Below the pieces are notes generated by a model. That model had not been told where the DNA came from, ran no database searches, and saw only the letters and a list, made by a program, of their open reading frames with translations. Source: Pseudomonadota bacterium (GTDB taxonomy: Bacteria > Pseudomonadota > Gammaproteobacteria > Burkholderiales > Burkholderiaceae_C). From it: DNA of 57,328 bases. The translations under genes were made by a program, and so were the position numbers. The DNA lies in NCBI GenBank assembly GCA_018241325.1, contig JAFEEB010000041.1, positions 23,020 to 80,347 of the forward strand, in the 5' to 3' direction. Below, piece by piece: positions 42,324-51,537 of the stretch. Positions within the stretch are counted from its first letter, which is position 1; the number at the start of each line of letters is the position of its first letter.

Positions 42324-43351
42324 GAACGCACCTCGGTCGCCTTGTCCAAAGCGGCGGGGTTGCCATCAGCGTCTCTGGCTGAGTGCACCGGCCCCACCTT
42401 GCGCGCCTGCCACCAATCGTTGAGCCGGTCCACCGGGCCTTTGCGCACCAGCAGCACGATCACCAGAATGATCGCACCCAGCACCAGACTGGTGTTGCCG
42501 GTGTAGCGCGTGGTGCCGTCCACCAGTACGCGCCATAGCAGTGCGCCGGCAAGCGGGCCATAAAACACGCGCGAGCCGCCCAGCAAAATCGCGAAAATGG
42601 CGTCGGCCGACGTGGTCCAGAACGCCATGGTTGGGAAGGCACCGGACACCAGCAAGGTGCCCATGACGCCGGCAATGGCGCCAAAGAATCCCGCCACGAC
42701 AAACGCCGCCAACTTGGTCAAATAGACGTTGACACCGAGATGGATACAGCGCTGCTCGTTGTCGCGCACCATGCGCAGCGTGGCGCCAAACGAAGACCGG
42801 ATCAGCGCATACATCGCGAAGGCCGAAACGCAAAACACGGCGGCAATGAACTGATAGCGTCCGATTCCACCGGACACGCCAACACCCCACAGCGTGGCTT
42901 GACCCATCATCCCGGTCAACCCCTGGTCGGCGCCGGTCACTGGCGTCCAGATCTCGATCACGTTGTAGAGCAACATGGCCAGCGCGAGCGTGATGAACGA
43001 AAAGTAGATTTCCTGCAGGCGCACGCTCAAGGCACCCACCACGCAGGCCAGCAAAGCGGACGAGCCGATGGCACCCAGCATCGCCGGGATCAATCCCCAA
43101 CCCGCCTGCAACAGCAGGCAGAACCCATAGGCGCCGACCGCAAAAAACATGGCGTGCCCAAAGGAAACCAGGCCGGTATAGCCCACCAGCAGGTTCAACG
43201 ACATGGCGAACAGTCCGTACACCAGCACGAAGGAAATCAAGTCCAGCGTGCCGCCAGCATGTGTGAACCACGGCACGACGAACAGCAGCACGGGAGCCAG
43301 GTGCAGCAGTGGTAACCAACGGGCCGATCGGGGTGAGGCAATGCGGTTCAT
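42317..43351 (-). CDS. Branched-chain amino acid-type ABC transporter permease (LivM type)
   Basis: A 344-residue permease with eight to nine hydrophobic helices and LivM landmarks: VYGLFAMSLNLLVGYTGLVSFGHAMFFAVGAYGF, QEIYFSFITLALAMLLYNV and MRDNEQRC-type cytoplasmic loop (here MVRDNEQRCIHLGVN). The C-terminal ~25 residues after VRKGPVDRLNDWW are hydrophilic. Overlaps the LivG-type gene. Confidence 0.9.
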
Positions 43352-43363
43352 GAAAACCTCCGC

Positions 43364-44272
43364 TCACTGGGCACGCGACGCGCGCGCGAACAAGCCTTCG
43401 GGCCGGAAAATCAGCACGATCACCATGAAAAGGAACATCAGGCCCTCGGTGAACAGCGGAAACCCGATGGATCCGAACGAGCGGGTGAAACCGAGCAGCA
43501 GCGCCGCCACCAGTGCACCCGGGATGGAGCCCATGCCGCCGATGACCACCACGACGAACGATTCGAGCAGGATCGACAGCCCGGTGCCGGGCATGATCGC
43601 GCGCATGGGCGCCGACAAGGCACCGGCCACGCCGGCAAGGCCGCAACCCAGCGCAAGCACCGCGCTGGCATAGCGGTTGACATTCTTGCCCAGCGCCGAA
43701 GCCATGGACGGCAACTCGGCCACGGCGCGCATGGTCAAGCCAAAACGCGTGCGCGCGATCAGCCACCAGATCGCCAACCCGATGCCCGCGGACAAGCCCA
43801 TGAGCACCAGATAAAACACCGGCACCACGCCGCCATGAAACTGCAGCGGCGGCACCCGCATCGACGCCGGAACGCCCAGCGAAATCGCGGCCGGCCCCCA
43901 GATGAGCTTGGACGCGTCGTCAATCATCAGCACGAGCGCGAAGCACGCAACCAGTTGCATCAACATGTCCGTGCCGTGCAGCGGGCGCACGATCCAGCGT
44001 TCAAACACCGCGCCGCACGCCGCAGCGAACAGCGCCGCCGCCGCAACCGCCAGCAAATAGCTGCCCGTGTTGCCGTACACGGTGTAGGCCATGTAGGCGC
44101 CCAGCATGTAGAAGGCGCCATGCGCGAAGTTGGCGACCTTCAAGACACCGAACACAAGGGTCAAGCCCGATGCCGCGAGAAACATCAGCAAGCCGATGAC
44201 CAGCCCGCCGGTCGCCTGCGTGACGACGCATGGGGTGGACGCGAAGCACTCGAGCAATGCATTGAAGTCCAT
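43364..44272 (-). CDS. Branched-chain amino acid-type ABC transporter permease (LivH type)
   Basis: A 302-residue permease: GLVIGLLMFLAASGLTLVFGVLKVANFAHGAFYMLGAY is the hallmark LivH start; RAVAELPSMASALGKNVNRY is the cytoplasmic loop and VVVIGGMGSIPGALVAALLLG follows. Located 12 bp before the LivM-type gene and 33 bp after the LivK-type gene. Confidence 0.93.
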   Translation of the reverse strand: MDFNALLECFASTPCVVTQATGGLVIGLLMFLAASGLTLVFGVLKVANFAHGAFYMLGAYMAYTVYGNTGSYLLAVAAAALFAAACGAVFERWIVRPLHGTDMLMQLVACFALVLMIDDASKLIWGPAAISLGVPASMRVPPLQFHGGVVPVFYLVLMGLSAGIGLAIWWLIARTRFGLTMRAVAELPSMASALGKNVNRYASAVLALGCGLAGVAGALSAPMRAIMPGTGLSILLESFVVVVIGGMGSIPGALVAALLLGFTRSFGSIGFPLFTEGLMFLFMVIVLIFRPEGLFARASRAQ

Positions 44273-44305
44273 GGGAGCCCTCTCGAAACTCGGACGACCG
44301 GGCGT

Positions 44306-45583
44306 TCAGGCGTAACCCTGCTTTTTCTTCCAGGCCGCTTCCTGCTCAAGAATCAGGCCCCAGTCCGCGGCGACCCAGTCCTTGACATAAGGCGCCGCCG
44401 CGATGGAGGTGCCGAACGCGATCGGATAGTTGATCAACGTGTTGTCTTCCGCGCGCAGGGTGACCTTGCCATTCAAGCCGAACGGCACCTCGGCCGTGCT
44501 GCCGCGGATCGCCGCCGCGACTTTGACCGGGTCAGTGTCGCCCTTGGTGGCGCGCAAGCCGTTGACAATGAACTGCGCGGCCGCGCTGGTTTGCCACGAC
44601 CAATTGGTTGGCTTGGAGCCGCCGCTGAGTTTGAGAAAGTCCTGGTACCAAGTGCGGTTGGCGACCGTATTTGGGTAGCCCTCGTTGTAGCGGTTTTCGA
44701 CCAGCACGCCCGCGAGCGGCTGCTTCACGACGTCGATCACACCGTAGTCCGAGTACTGCGGAATTACCGCCAGCTTGTTCTGGAACAAACCGTACAGACT
44801 GCCTTGCTCGATCAGCGAGATCAGGTCGCCCCCCAGGCACAGCGAATAGATCGCCTGCGGATTGGCCGACAACAGGCGCGTCACCACGTCGGTGAAGTCA
44901 GGTGTGCCAAACTTTGGCCACGCCTGGACCGCCACGTCCATCGTGCCGCCGAAATGGCGGAAGTAGTCGATGAACTGCTGCGTGGTTTCACGGCCGAACG
45001 AGTAATCCGGTGATGCGGTGGCCCAACGCTTGATGCCCTTGCCCTTGACTAACTGGGAAACGGTCGCGCCGCTGGCGATGGCATCGTGAATGCCCTGGCG
45101 GGCGACACGAAACACCAGTGGATTGAATTTCTTCGGATCGGCCGTGAGCGAGGACGCTTCGGAATTCACCTGGAAGCAGGCCGCCGCAGTGGAGCCGCGC
45201 AGGCCGTCGTTGATGGCCGCAGCCGCGGACGACGATTCGCCGCTGATGATGAGCGTGCAATGTTCCGAATCGATCAAACTGTGGATGTTCTTGACCGCCT
45301 GCTCGGGCAGGTTGCGCGAATCGCGAACCACGAGTTCCAGTTTGCGTCCGCCGATGCCGCCCGACGCATTCACCTGGTCGAACAGCATGCGCACCGCCAC
45401 GACCTGGCTCAGCCCCGCATAGGCGAAGCGCCCCGTCGTGACTGCGCTGATGCCGATCTTGATGCTGTCCGACTGCGCGCGCACCAGCGCCGGGAACCCG
45501 GCCACCGCGGCAACCGCAGTGGCGCCGCGAAGCAAATCGCGACGCGTGGGGCGACTGGAGCCGGATCCGATCTGACGATTCAT
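44306..45583 (-). CDS. Branched-chain amino acid-type ABC transporter substrate-binding protein (LivK type, probably Tat-exported)
   Basis: A 425-residue periplasmic protein of the type I binding fold (Peripla_BP_6): SIKIGISAVTTGRFAYAGLSQV, ASGGIGGRKLELVVRDSRNLPEQA and VNSEASSLTADPKKFNPLVFRV. The signal region SSRPTRRDLLRGATAVAAV contains a twin-arginine motif, suggesting Tat export. AAGGAG before the ATG at 45583 fixes the start; the longer upstream frame is not family-like. Substrates of this subgroup include aromatic and aliphatic acids as well as amino acids. First gene of the minus-strand operon, downstream of two island palindromes. Confidence 0.92.
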   Translation of the reverse strand: MNRQIGSGSSRPTRRDLLRGATAVAAVAGFPALVRAQSDSIKIGISAVTTGRFAYAGLSQVVAVRMLFDQVNASGGIGGRKLELVVRDSRNLPEQAVKNIHSLIDSEHCTLIISGESSSAAAAINDGLRGSTAAACFQVNSEASSLTADPKKFNPLVFRVARQGIHDAIASGATVSQLVKGKGIKRWATASPDYSFGRETTQQFIDYFRHFGGTMDVAVQAWPKFGTPDFTDVVTRLLSANPQAIYSLCLGGDLISLIEQGSLYGLFQNKLAVIPQYSDYGVIDVVKQPLAGVLVENRYNEGYPNTVANRTWYQDFLKLSGGSKPTNWSWQTSAAAQFIVNGLRATKGDTDPVKVAAAIRGSTAEVPFGLNGKVTLRAEDNTLINYPIAFGTSIAAAPYVKDWVAADWGLILEQEAAWKKKQGYA

Positions 45584-45697
45584 GGTGGGTGTCTCCTTGT
45601 TGCGATGAATCCTTCGAGGGGCGCTTGTGCCGCGCACCTGATGCGATCGCCATACTCGGACCGGCGTGCCGGGTTGTAAAGCGTTCCGCACTGCAAG

Positions 45698-45711
45698 ATC
45701 ACAGATGTGAT
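45698..45711. promoter_or_regulatory. Island palindrome, site 3 (perfect)
   Basis: ATCACAGATGTGAT, matching ATCAC-N4-GTGAT exactly; the dyad extends to GATCACAGATGTGATC. Located in the divergent promoter region between the LivK-type gene (start 45583) and the DJ-1-like gene (start 45861). Confidence 0.65.
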
Positions 45712-45727
45712 CTCCTCCGTGGCGTTC

Positions 45728-45741
45728 ATCACATATGTGCT
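45728..45741. promoter_or_regulatory. Island palindrome, site 4 (one mismatch)
   Basis: ATCACATATGTGCT, one mismatch to ATCAC-N4-GTGAT, with CACATATGTG as a perfect centre. Thirty bases from site 3, in the same divergent promoter region. Confidence 0.55.
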
Positions 45742-45860
45742 GTTCTAGCCGTCCGGTCTACCCATTCGCATTTTTTCGTCGCATAGTGAATCCGGCCGGC
45801 GGCGACACCTGAAGAACCGCGCCAGCCGCACCGTTTTGATCACTCAGGAGAACCTGGCAC

Positions 45861-46616
45861 ATGGCCGCATCCGACCTCAAGCTGGAAACCCGAATCGGCG
45901 TGAAACACAAGCCGCGCCGGATCCTGTCGATCGTTTCCAACACCACCCAGCTCAAGGGCTTCCCGGTCGGCTTCTTTGCCGAGGAAATGACCCGTGCCTT
46001 CCTGATGTTCCTGGAGGCTGGGCACCATGTCGATCTCGCTTCTCCCGACGGTGGCAAGGTGATGTTCGACACCCACAGCGACCCCCGAACTCCGAATGGT
46101 GCCTATTCCGACGACCTCATCAGCCTCGGGTTCGTGCACCATCAAAAATTCGGCGCGCTGCTGGAGAACACACTTTCCATCAGCAATGTTTCGATCAATG
46201 ACTATGACGCGGTTTGGGTTGCCGGTGGCGGCGGCCCGCTTTTGACGTTTCGGGACAACAGGTCACTGCACCACCTGATCGCCCAGTTCTATGAAAACGG
46301 CAAGATTGTCGCGTTGATCTGCCACGGCTCTTCGTTGCTGCTGTGGACACGGTTGTCCGACGGAAAACTCCTGGCTGAAGGAAAAAATTGGACTGGATTT
46401 ACGGACGAAGAAGAAGACGAGGTCAATACCGCCTTCGGCATGAAGCTCAACGAATACACGATCCAGAGCGAAGCGGCTGGCATGGGCGACACCCGGTTCA
46501 TCTGCGGCGCCGCCAACCAGCCGTTTGCCATCCGGGATGGGCGTCTGATCACAGGGCAACAGCAATACAGCAGCGCCCTGACGGCTGCGCTGGTGATTGA
46601 AGCCTTGGACGAATGA
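45861..46616 (+). CDS. Type 1 glutamine amidotransferase domain protein (DJ-1/PfpI, Hsp31-like)
   Basis: A 251-residue DJ-1/PfpI-fold protein. VGFFAEEMTRAFLMFLEAGH contains the conserved acidic residue, and VALICHGSSLLLWTRL has the nucleophilic Cys with the following His; YDAVWVAGGGGPLLTF precedes it. This resembles Hsp31-type glyoxalase III enzymes, which detoxify reactive aldehydes. As the first gene of the plus-strand catabolic operon, a role in removing aldehyde by-products is plausible but inferred. Confidence 0.87.
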   Translation: MAASDLKLETRIGVKHKPRRILSIVSNTTQLKGFPVGFFAEEMTRAFLMFLEAGHHVDLASPDGGKVMFDTHSDPRTPNGAYSDDLISLGFVHHQKFGALLENTLSISNVSINDYDAVWVAGGGGPLLTFRDNRSLHHLIAQFYENGKIVALICHGSSLLLWTRLSDGKLLAEGKNWTGFTDEEEDEVNTAFGMKLNEYTIQSEAAGMGDTRFICGAANQPFAIRDGRLITGQQQYSSALTAALVIEALDE

Positions 46617-46678
46617 CTCGAGCCTGACCCGATCCACACCCATCTCTTGCCGGTCGTGCCCAGCCGCCCGCGAGGGCC

Positions 46679-48097
46679 GTGAATCAAGAAACCGTCATGC
46701 AACGCGCACTCCAAACCGCACCGAAATCGTCCGCTGCCGATTCGCTCACGGCGGCGCTGGTGGCGCACGCCAGTGCGCTGGCGCGGGGCCCGTTGGACGC
46801 GGACACCATCGAGCGGGCGCGCCAGTGCGTGCTTGACTGGAGCGGCGCGGCGCTGGCGGGATCAAGCGAACCGCTCGCGCAAATCCTCTTGGCCCAGGCG
46901 CATGTGGATGGCGGCAAGCCGATCGCTTCCATCGTCCAGGGCGGGTGCCGACTGAGCATCCGGCAGGCGGCGCTCATCAACGGCGCGGCCGGCCATGCGC
47001 TGGACTACGACGACGCCAACGTGGCGGCTCAGGGTCATGTGACCGCCGCAGTGCTGCCGGCCGCCATGGCGGTTGCCGAAGCGCGCGGCGCGAGCGGCGC
47101 CGCGCTGCTGCGTGCATTTGTCGCCGGCTACGAGATGGCCGGTCGAGTCGGTCAATACCTGGGGCGCGCGCATTACGACCGCGGATTTCACGGAACCGTC
47201 ACGATCGGCAGCTTCGGCGCGGCGTGCGCCGCGTCGATGCTGATGGATCTGGACAACGCCACAACCGCGGTGGCGCTGGGCATTGCCGGCACCCAGGCGG
47301 GCGGCGTGAAAGCCCAGTTCGGCACCATGTGCAAGCCGCTGCACGCGGGAAAGGCCGGCGAGAACGGCGTCACCGGCGCACAGCTTGCCGCGCGTGGCTT
47401 CACCGGCTGCGCCGATTTACTGGAAGCGGTGCAGGGCTATGGCGCTGCGATGAGCCCGAGTGTCGACACGCAAGCTGCCTTGGCAAGACCTTCGGGCGGC
47501 AGCCATCTGCACAATAACCTCTTCAAATATCACGCGGCCTGTTTCGGTACGCACGCCTCTATTGAAGCGGTGCGTGCGCTGTGCGAAACGCACCACTTGA
47601 CGCCGTCCGACATCGAAAGGATCGTTCTCGAAGTGGAACCCGATGCGCAACGCATGTGTGACATTGCGCGGCCCGCCACGGGATTGCAGGCCAAGTTCAG
47701 CTTGCGGCTGAATGCCGCGCTCGCGGTGTTCGACGAAAACACGGCTGCGCCGCAGACCTACAGCGACGCCACCGCGGGCCGCACGGACCTGGCGGCGTTG
47801 CGGGATCGGGTCCAGGTGCGTTTCATGCCCCAGGACTGGCCGCGCATGACGGCAGCGGTGCACATCACGACGCGCGACGGACGCACGCTGGAAGGCCGCC
47901 ACGACAGCAGCGTGCCCGACACCGATCTGAAGCATCAGCGCGAACGGCTGGAGCAGAAATTCAAGGCGTTGGCCGAGCCCCAGGTCGGCGCCCGCCGTGC
48001 TGCGGAAATCATGCGTGCCATCGGTGCGCTGGAACACATGAAGGACGTCGGAGAGCTGATGTCCCTGCTTCGCCAGTCCCGGAGGACCGTTTCATGA
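46679..48097 (+). CDS. MmgE/PrpD family protein
   Basis: A 472-residue member of the 2-methylcitrate dehydratase/cis-aconitate decarboxylase family: INGAAGHALDYDDANVAAQGHVTAAVLPAAMAVAEARG is the conserved active-site region, with QFGTMCKPLHAGKAGENGV and HNNLFKYHAACFGTH further on. Family members dehydrate or decarboxylate tricarboxylates, or racemise dicarboxylates. The start used is GTG 46679; ATG at 46697 is an alternative. Its neighbours resemble the itaconate degradation region of Pseudomonas aeruginosa, which as I recall also contains an MmgE/PrpD gene. Confidence 0.9.
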   Translation: MNQETVMQRALQTAPKSSAADSLTAALVAHASALARGPLDADTIERARQCVLDWSGAALAGSSEPLAQILLAQAHVDGGKPIASIVQGGCRLSIRQAALINGAAGHALDYDDANVAAQGHVTAAVLPAAMAVAEARGASGAALLRAFVAGYEMAGRVGQYLGRAHYDRGFHGTVTIGSFGAACAASMLMDLDNATTAVALGIAGTQAGGVKAQFGTMCKPLHAGKAGENGVTGAQLAARGFTGCADLLEAVQGYGAAMSPSVDTQAALARPSGGSHLHNNLFKYHAACFGTHASIEAVRALCETHHLTPSDIERIVLEVEPDAQRMCDIARPATGLQAKFSLRLNAALAVFDENTAAPQTYSDATAGRTDLAALRDRVQVRFMPQDWPRMTAAVHITTRDGRTLEGRHDSSVPDTDLKHQRERLEQKFKALAEPQVGARRAAEIMRAIGALEHMKDVGELMSLLRQSRRTVS

Positions 48098-48585
48098 GTC
48101 AAGACGTCATCGCCCGCGCCCAGCCGCGCGACAAGGGCCACTGGTACGAGGATTTCGAGCCTGGGCGCGTATTCGTGCACCACTGGGGCCGCACCCTCTC
48201 GCAGGCCGAAAATGCGCTGTTTACCACGTTGACGCTGCACTTCAACCCGCAGTACACCAACGTGGAAGTGGCGCGTGCCATGGGCCACCCGGATACACCC
48301 GTCAATCCGCTGCTGGTGTTCAACACGGTGTTCGGTCTGTCGGTGCAGGACCTGAGCGAGCATGGAACGGCCTTTCTCGGCGTCGATGAGCTGCGCTATC
48401 CGCGCGCCTTTTATCCGGGCGACACCCTGTTTGCGCGTTCCACGGTATTGGATCGGCGTTTGTCCACGAGCCGCAAGAATTTGGGCATTGTGGGTTGGCA
48501 CACACAGGGCTTCAATCAGCGGGATGAATTGGTGTGCGAGTTTCATCGCTCCAACCTGGTGTTTCTGCGCGGAGATGCCGCATGA
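48094..48585 (+). CDS. MaoC family dehydratase (first copy)
   Basis: A 163-residue hot-dog fold protein: GRVFVHHWGRTLSQAENALF (N-terminal), NPLLVFNTVFGLSVQDLSEHGTAFLG and YPRAFYPGDTLFARSTVLDRR. This resembles hydratases of mesaconyl/itaconyl-CoA type, which add water across the double bond of unsaturated dicarboxylyl-CoA esters. Overlaps the MmgE/PrpD gene before it (ATGA) and the acyl-CoA dehydrogenase gene after it. Confidence 0.88.
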   Translation: MSQDVIARAQPRDKGHWYEDFEPGRVFVHHWGRTLSQAENALFTTLTLHFNPQYTNVEVARAMGHPDTPVNPLLVFNTVFGLSVQDLSEHGTAFLGVDELRYPRAFYPGDTLFARSTVLDRRLSTSRKNLGIVGWHTQGFNQRDELVCEFHRSNLVFLRGDAA

Positions 48586-49739
48586 ACGGTTCGTACATGA
48601 CCGAGGATCGCCGCATGATCCAGGAGCAGGCGCGCGAATTCACGATGCGCGAGGTGCTCCCGGTGGCGAACAAGCTGGACCCGGAGAAGGGCGACATTCC
48701 CATGTCGCTGCGCGAGAAGATGGCCGAGATGGGCTACTTCGGCATCCTCATCGACGAGGAATACGGCGGTCTGGGCTTGGGGGTGTTCGAGTACTGCCTC
48801 GTGACCGAGGAGTTGGCGCGCGGCTGGATGAGCGTGGCTTCGCTGCTCGCGCGCGCCAATGGCTTGCCGGGCATGGAAAAGCTATCGCCCGAACGCCGCG
48901 CCGAGCTGCTGCCGCGCGTCGCGCGCGGTGAGTGTCTGGGTGCTTTCGCGCTGTCGGAGCCCAGCGCGGGTTCGGATGTGGCCAACATCAGCTGCCGCGC
49001 GCGCCGCGATGGCGATGGGTGGGTGATCCACGGCAACAAGTACTGGTGCACCTTTGCTGACGGCGCCGACTACCTGATCGTGATCGCGCGCACCAGCGCG
49101 CCTGTGCCCGAAAAGAGGCACAAGGGTTTGTCGGCTTTCATGATCCCCAAGCAACGCGGCGGGTTGCCCCCGGGCCTGCACGGCGCACCCATCCCCAAGA
49201 TCGGCTATTTCGGCTGGAAGACGTGGGAGCTGTCATTCGACGAGTTTCGCGTGCCGGCCGATGCGCTGCTGGGCGAGGAGGGCGAGGGCTTTTATCTGGC
49301 CACGCAGGGGCTGGAGAAGGCGCGTGCCCACACGGCCGCGCGCGCCATCGGTCTGGCGCGCGGTGCCTTCGAGGACGCGTTGGCCTACGCGCAGGAGCGC
49401 GAGCAATTTGGTGCACCCATTGCGCAGTTCCAGGCCATCCGTTTCAAGCTGGCGCAGATGGCGACCGAGATTGAAGCCGCACGCCAACTCAACTACCACG
49501 TGTGCACGCAGATCGACAGCGGCGGACGCTGCGACCTGGAGGCTTCGATGACCAAGCTGTTCGCCACCGAGATGGCCGAGCGCGTGACCAGCGAGGGCCT
49601 GCAGATTCACGGCGGTGCGGGCTACACAACGCTGCACGCGGCCGAGCGCTACTGGCGCGACGCGCGTTTGACGAAGATTTTCGAGGGCACGTCCGAGATT
49701 CAGCAACGGATCATCTCGGACCGCCTTCTCGGCAAGTGA
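48582..49739 (+). CDS. Acyl-CoA dehydrogenase (island)
   Basis: A 385-residue flavoenzyme of the standard acyl-CoA dehydrogenase family: FALSEPSAGSDVANISCRAR, WVIHGNKYWCTFADGADYLIV, GEGFYLATQGLEKARAHTAA and the catalytic Glu368 in KIFEGTSEIQQRI. It introduces the alpha-beta double bond into a short-chain acyl-CoA, feeding the MaoC hydratases on either side. ATGA overlap with the first MaoC gene; the longer upstream frame is inside that gene. Confidence 0.94.
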   Translation: MNGSYMTEDRRMIQEQAREFTMREVLPVANKLDPEKGDIPMSLREKMAEMGYFGILIDEEYGGLGLGVFEYCLVTEELARGWMSVASLLARANGLPGMEKLSPERRAELLPRVARGECLGAFALSEPSAGSDVANISCRARRDGDGWVIHGNKYWCTFADGADYLIVIARTSAPVPEKRHKGLSAFMIPKQRGGLPPGLHGAPIPKIGYFGWKTWELSFDEFRVPADALLGEEGEGFYLATQGLEKARAHTAARAIGLARGAFEDALAYAQEREQFGAPIAQFQAIRFKLAQMATEIEAARQLNYHVCTQIDSGGRCDLEASMTKLFATEMAERVTSEGLQIHGGAGYTTLHAAERYWRDARLTKIFEGTSEIQQRIISDRLLGK

Positions 49740-49774
49740 TGGACCAGTGAAAAGCCGATGACAAGGAGCGGGCC

Positions 49775-50254
49775 ATGCAACTCAATCAGCTGACCGAGCG
49801 CGACAACTACTTCGAGGATTTCGTCGTCGGCGACGTGATGAAACACGTGCGCTCCAAGACGCTGGAGCCGCTGGAGCAGGTGCTGATCACCAACATGGTG
49901 ATGAACACCGCCTCGGGTCACTTCGACGAGGAGGTGATGAAGTCGCACCCCATGGGCAAGCGCCTGTCATTCGGTGGCGTGAACATCGCGATGTTCGTGG
50001 GCATGGCCAGCCAGGACACGGCGGAGAACGCCATTGCCGAACTGGGCATGGACAAGATTCGACTGCAGGGACCGGTTTTTCATGGCGACACGCTCACGGC
50101 CTATACCGAAGTGCTGGAGGTGGGCCCTGCCGAGCGCGAGGATGCAGGCATCGTGCGGTTCAGACACATTGGCACCAAACAGGACGGCAGCATCGTGTTC
50201 GAGGGTGAGCGTACCGTGCTCATCAAGCGGCGTTCGCACTGGGGAGCGCGTTGA
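49775..50254 (+). CDS. MaoC family dehydratase (second copy)
   Basis: A 159-residue hot-dog protein: NYFEDFVVGDVMKHVRSKTL, NTASGHFDEEVMKSHPMGKRL, and IRLQGPVFHGDTLTAYTEVLEVG. The HGDTL motif is typical of MaoC-type hydratases. AAGGAGCGGGCC lies before the ATG. It is only distantly similar to the first MaoC protein, so the two may act as a heteromer or on different intermediates. Overlaps the CoA transferase gene. Confidence 0.9.
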   Translation: MQLNQLTERDNYFEDFVVGDVMKHVRSKTLEPLEQVLITNMVMNTASGHFDEEVMKSHPMGKRLSFGGVNIAMFVGMASQDTAENAIAELGMDKIRLQGPVFHGDTLTAYTEVLEVGPAEREDAGIVRFRHIGTKQDGSIVFEGERTVLIKRRSHWGAR

Positions 50255-51477
50255 TGGCTGCCGCCGGTTTTGGCGCGCTGCATGGCGTACGCGTCATCGA
50301 CTTCACGCAGATGCTGGCTGGGCCGTTCTGTACTCAGCTGCTGGCAGATCAGGGTGCTGACGTTGTCAAGGTTGAGCCATTGAAGGGCGATGACTGCCGC
50401 ATTGCCGGGCCTTACCACCCGGACGACAGCCTGCGTGCGTTCGGGGGGTATTTCGCTTCAGTGAATCGCAACAAGCGCTCGATTTGTTTGGATCTCAAGG
50501 ATTCGGACGCCCGCGAAGTCGTGCTTGACCTGGTTCAGGATGCCGACGTCGTTGTGGAGAATTTCCGCGCCGGTGTGATGGAGCGGTTGGGCCTTGGATA
50601 CGAGACGCTGCGCGAGCGCAATCCGAAGTTGGTGTATGCGGCCATCCGTGGTTTTGGCGATCCGCGTACGGGTAAAAGCCCATACTCTGAATGGCCTGCC
50701 TACGACGTGATCGCGCAGGCCATGGGCGGACTCATGCAGATCAATGGTCCAGATTCTCAGACGCCGTTGAAGGTGGGCCCCGGCGTGGGTGACCTCTATC
50801 CCGCCACGCTATGTGCTTTCGGCATCACGGCCGCGTTGCTGCACGCCGGGCGTACGGGACAGGGTCAGTTTCTGGACGTGGCGATGGTGGATGCGGTATT
50901 GGCGCTGTGCGAACGCACCATATATCAAAATGCCTATCAGGGATTGGTGCCCCACCCTGACGGCAACCGACATCCGTTGTTGTCACCGTTTGGGTTGTTC
51001 AAGGCCAAGGATGGTTTCGTCACGCTCGCTGCACACTTTGACGCTTGGTGGGCCAAGCTGTGCGAGCTGATTGGTCGACCAGATCTGGTGAGGGATCCGC
51101 GCTGTGCCACGGCTGAAGCCCGTGTGGCCAACCGTGACTTTGTGTATGGCCAGTTGGAGCTGTTTACGGCGGCTCACACCAAGGCCGAATTGGCCAGCTT
51201 GTTGGGCGGCCAAATTCCTTTCGGCCCCGTGAATAACGTCGCCGAAATCGTGGCTGACCCGCACTTTGCCATACGCGAGATGGTGGTCGAGGTCGAGCAC
51301 CCCGGCGTGGTGCAACCCATGCGCGTCGCTGGCATCCCGGTGAAGATGACCGACACACCCGGCCGCGTGGTGCGCCGTGCGCCACTGGCGGGTGAGCAAA
51401 CGGACGAAATCCTGCGTGAGGTTGGCCTGAACGAATCACGGATCACAGATTTGCACGCACGCCACGTAGTCCGCTGA
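50254..51477 (+). CDS. CoA transferase, CaiB/BaiF family (class III)
   Basis: A 407-residue class III CoA transferase: GVRVIDFTQMLAGPFCTQLLADQGADVVKVE is the conserved N-terminus, NRNKRSICLDLKD follows, and GVGDLYPATLCAFGITAAL contains the predicted catalytic aspartate. It moves CoA between an acyl-CoA donor and a carboxylic acid, e.g. from succinyl-CoA to itaconate, mesaconate or a similar acid. The ATG overlaps the previous stop codon (TTGATG). Confidence 0.93.
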   Translation: MAAAGFGALHGVRVIDFTQMLAGPFCTQLLADQGADVVKVEPLKGDDCRIAGPYHPDDSLRAFGGYFASVNRNKRSICLDLKDSDAREVVLDLVQDADVVVENFRAGVMERLGLGYETLRERNPKLVYAAIRGFGDPRTGKSPYSEWPAYDVIAQAMGGLMQINGPDSQTPLKVGPGVGDLYPATLCAFGITAALLHAGRTGQGQFLDVAMVDAVLALCERTIYQNAYQGLVPHPDGNRHPLLSPFGLFKAKDGFVTLAAHFDAWWAKLCELIGRPDLVRDPRCATAEARVANRDFVYGQLELFTAAHTKAELASLLGGQIPFGPVNNVAEIVADPHFAIREMVVEVEHPGVVQPMRVAGIPVKMTDTPGRVVRRAPLAGEQTDEILREVGLNESRITDLHARHVVR

Positions 51478-51537
51478 CGCGCACTCGCGCGTAATCCGAC
51501 GGCAAGATTCATCAACCAGCAACAGGGCTTTTCAAGC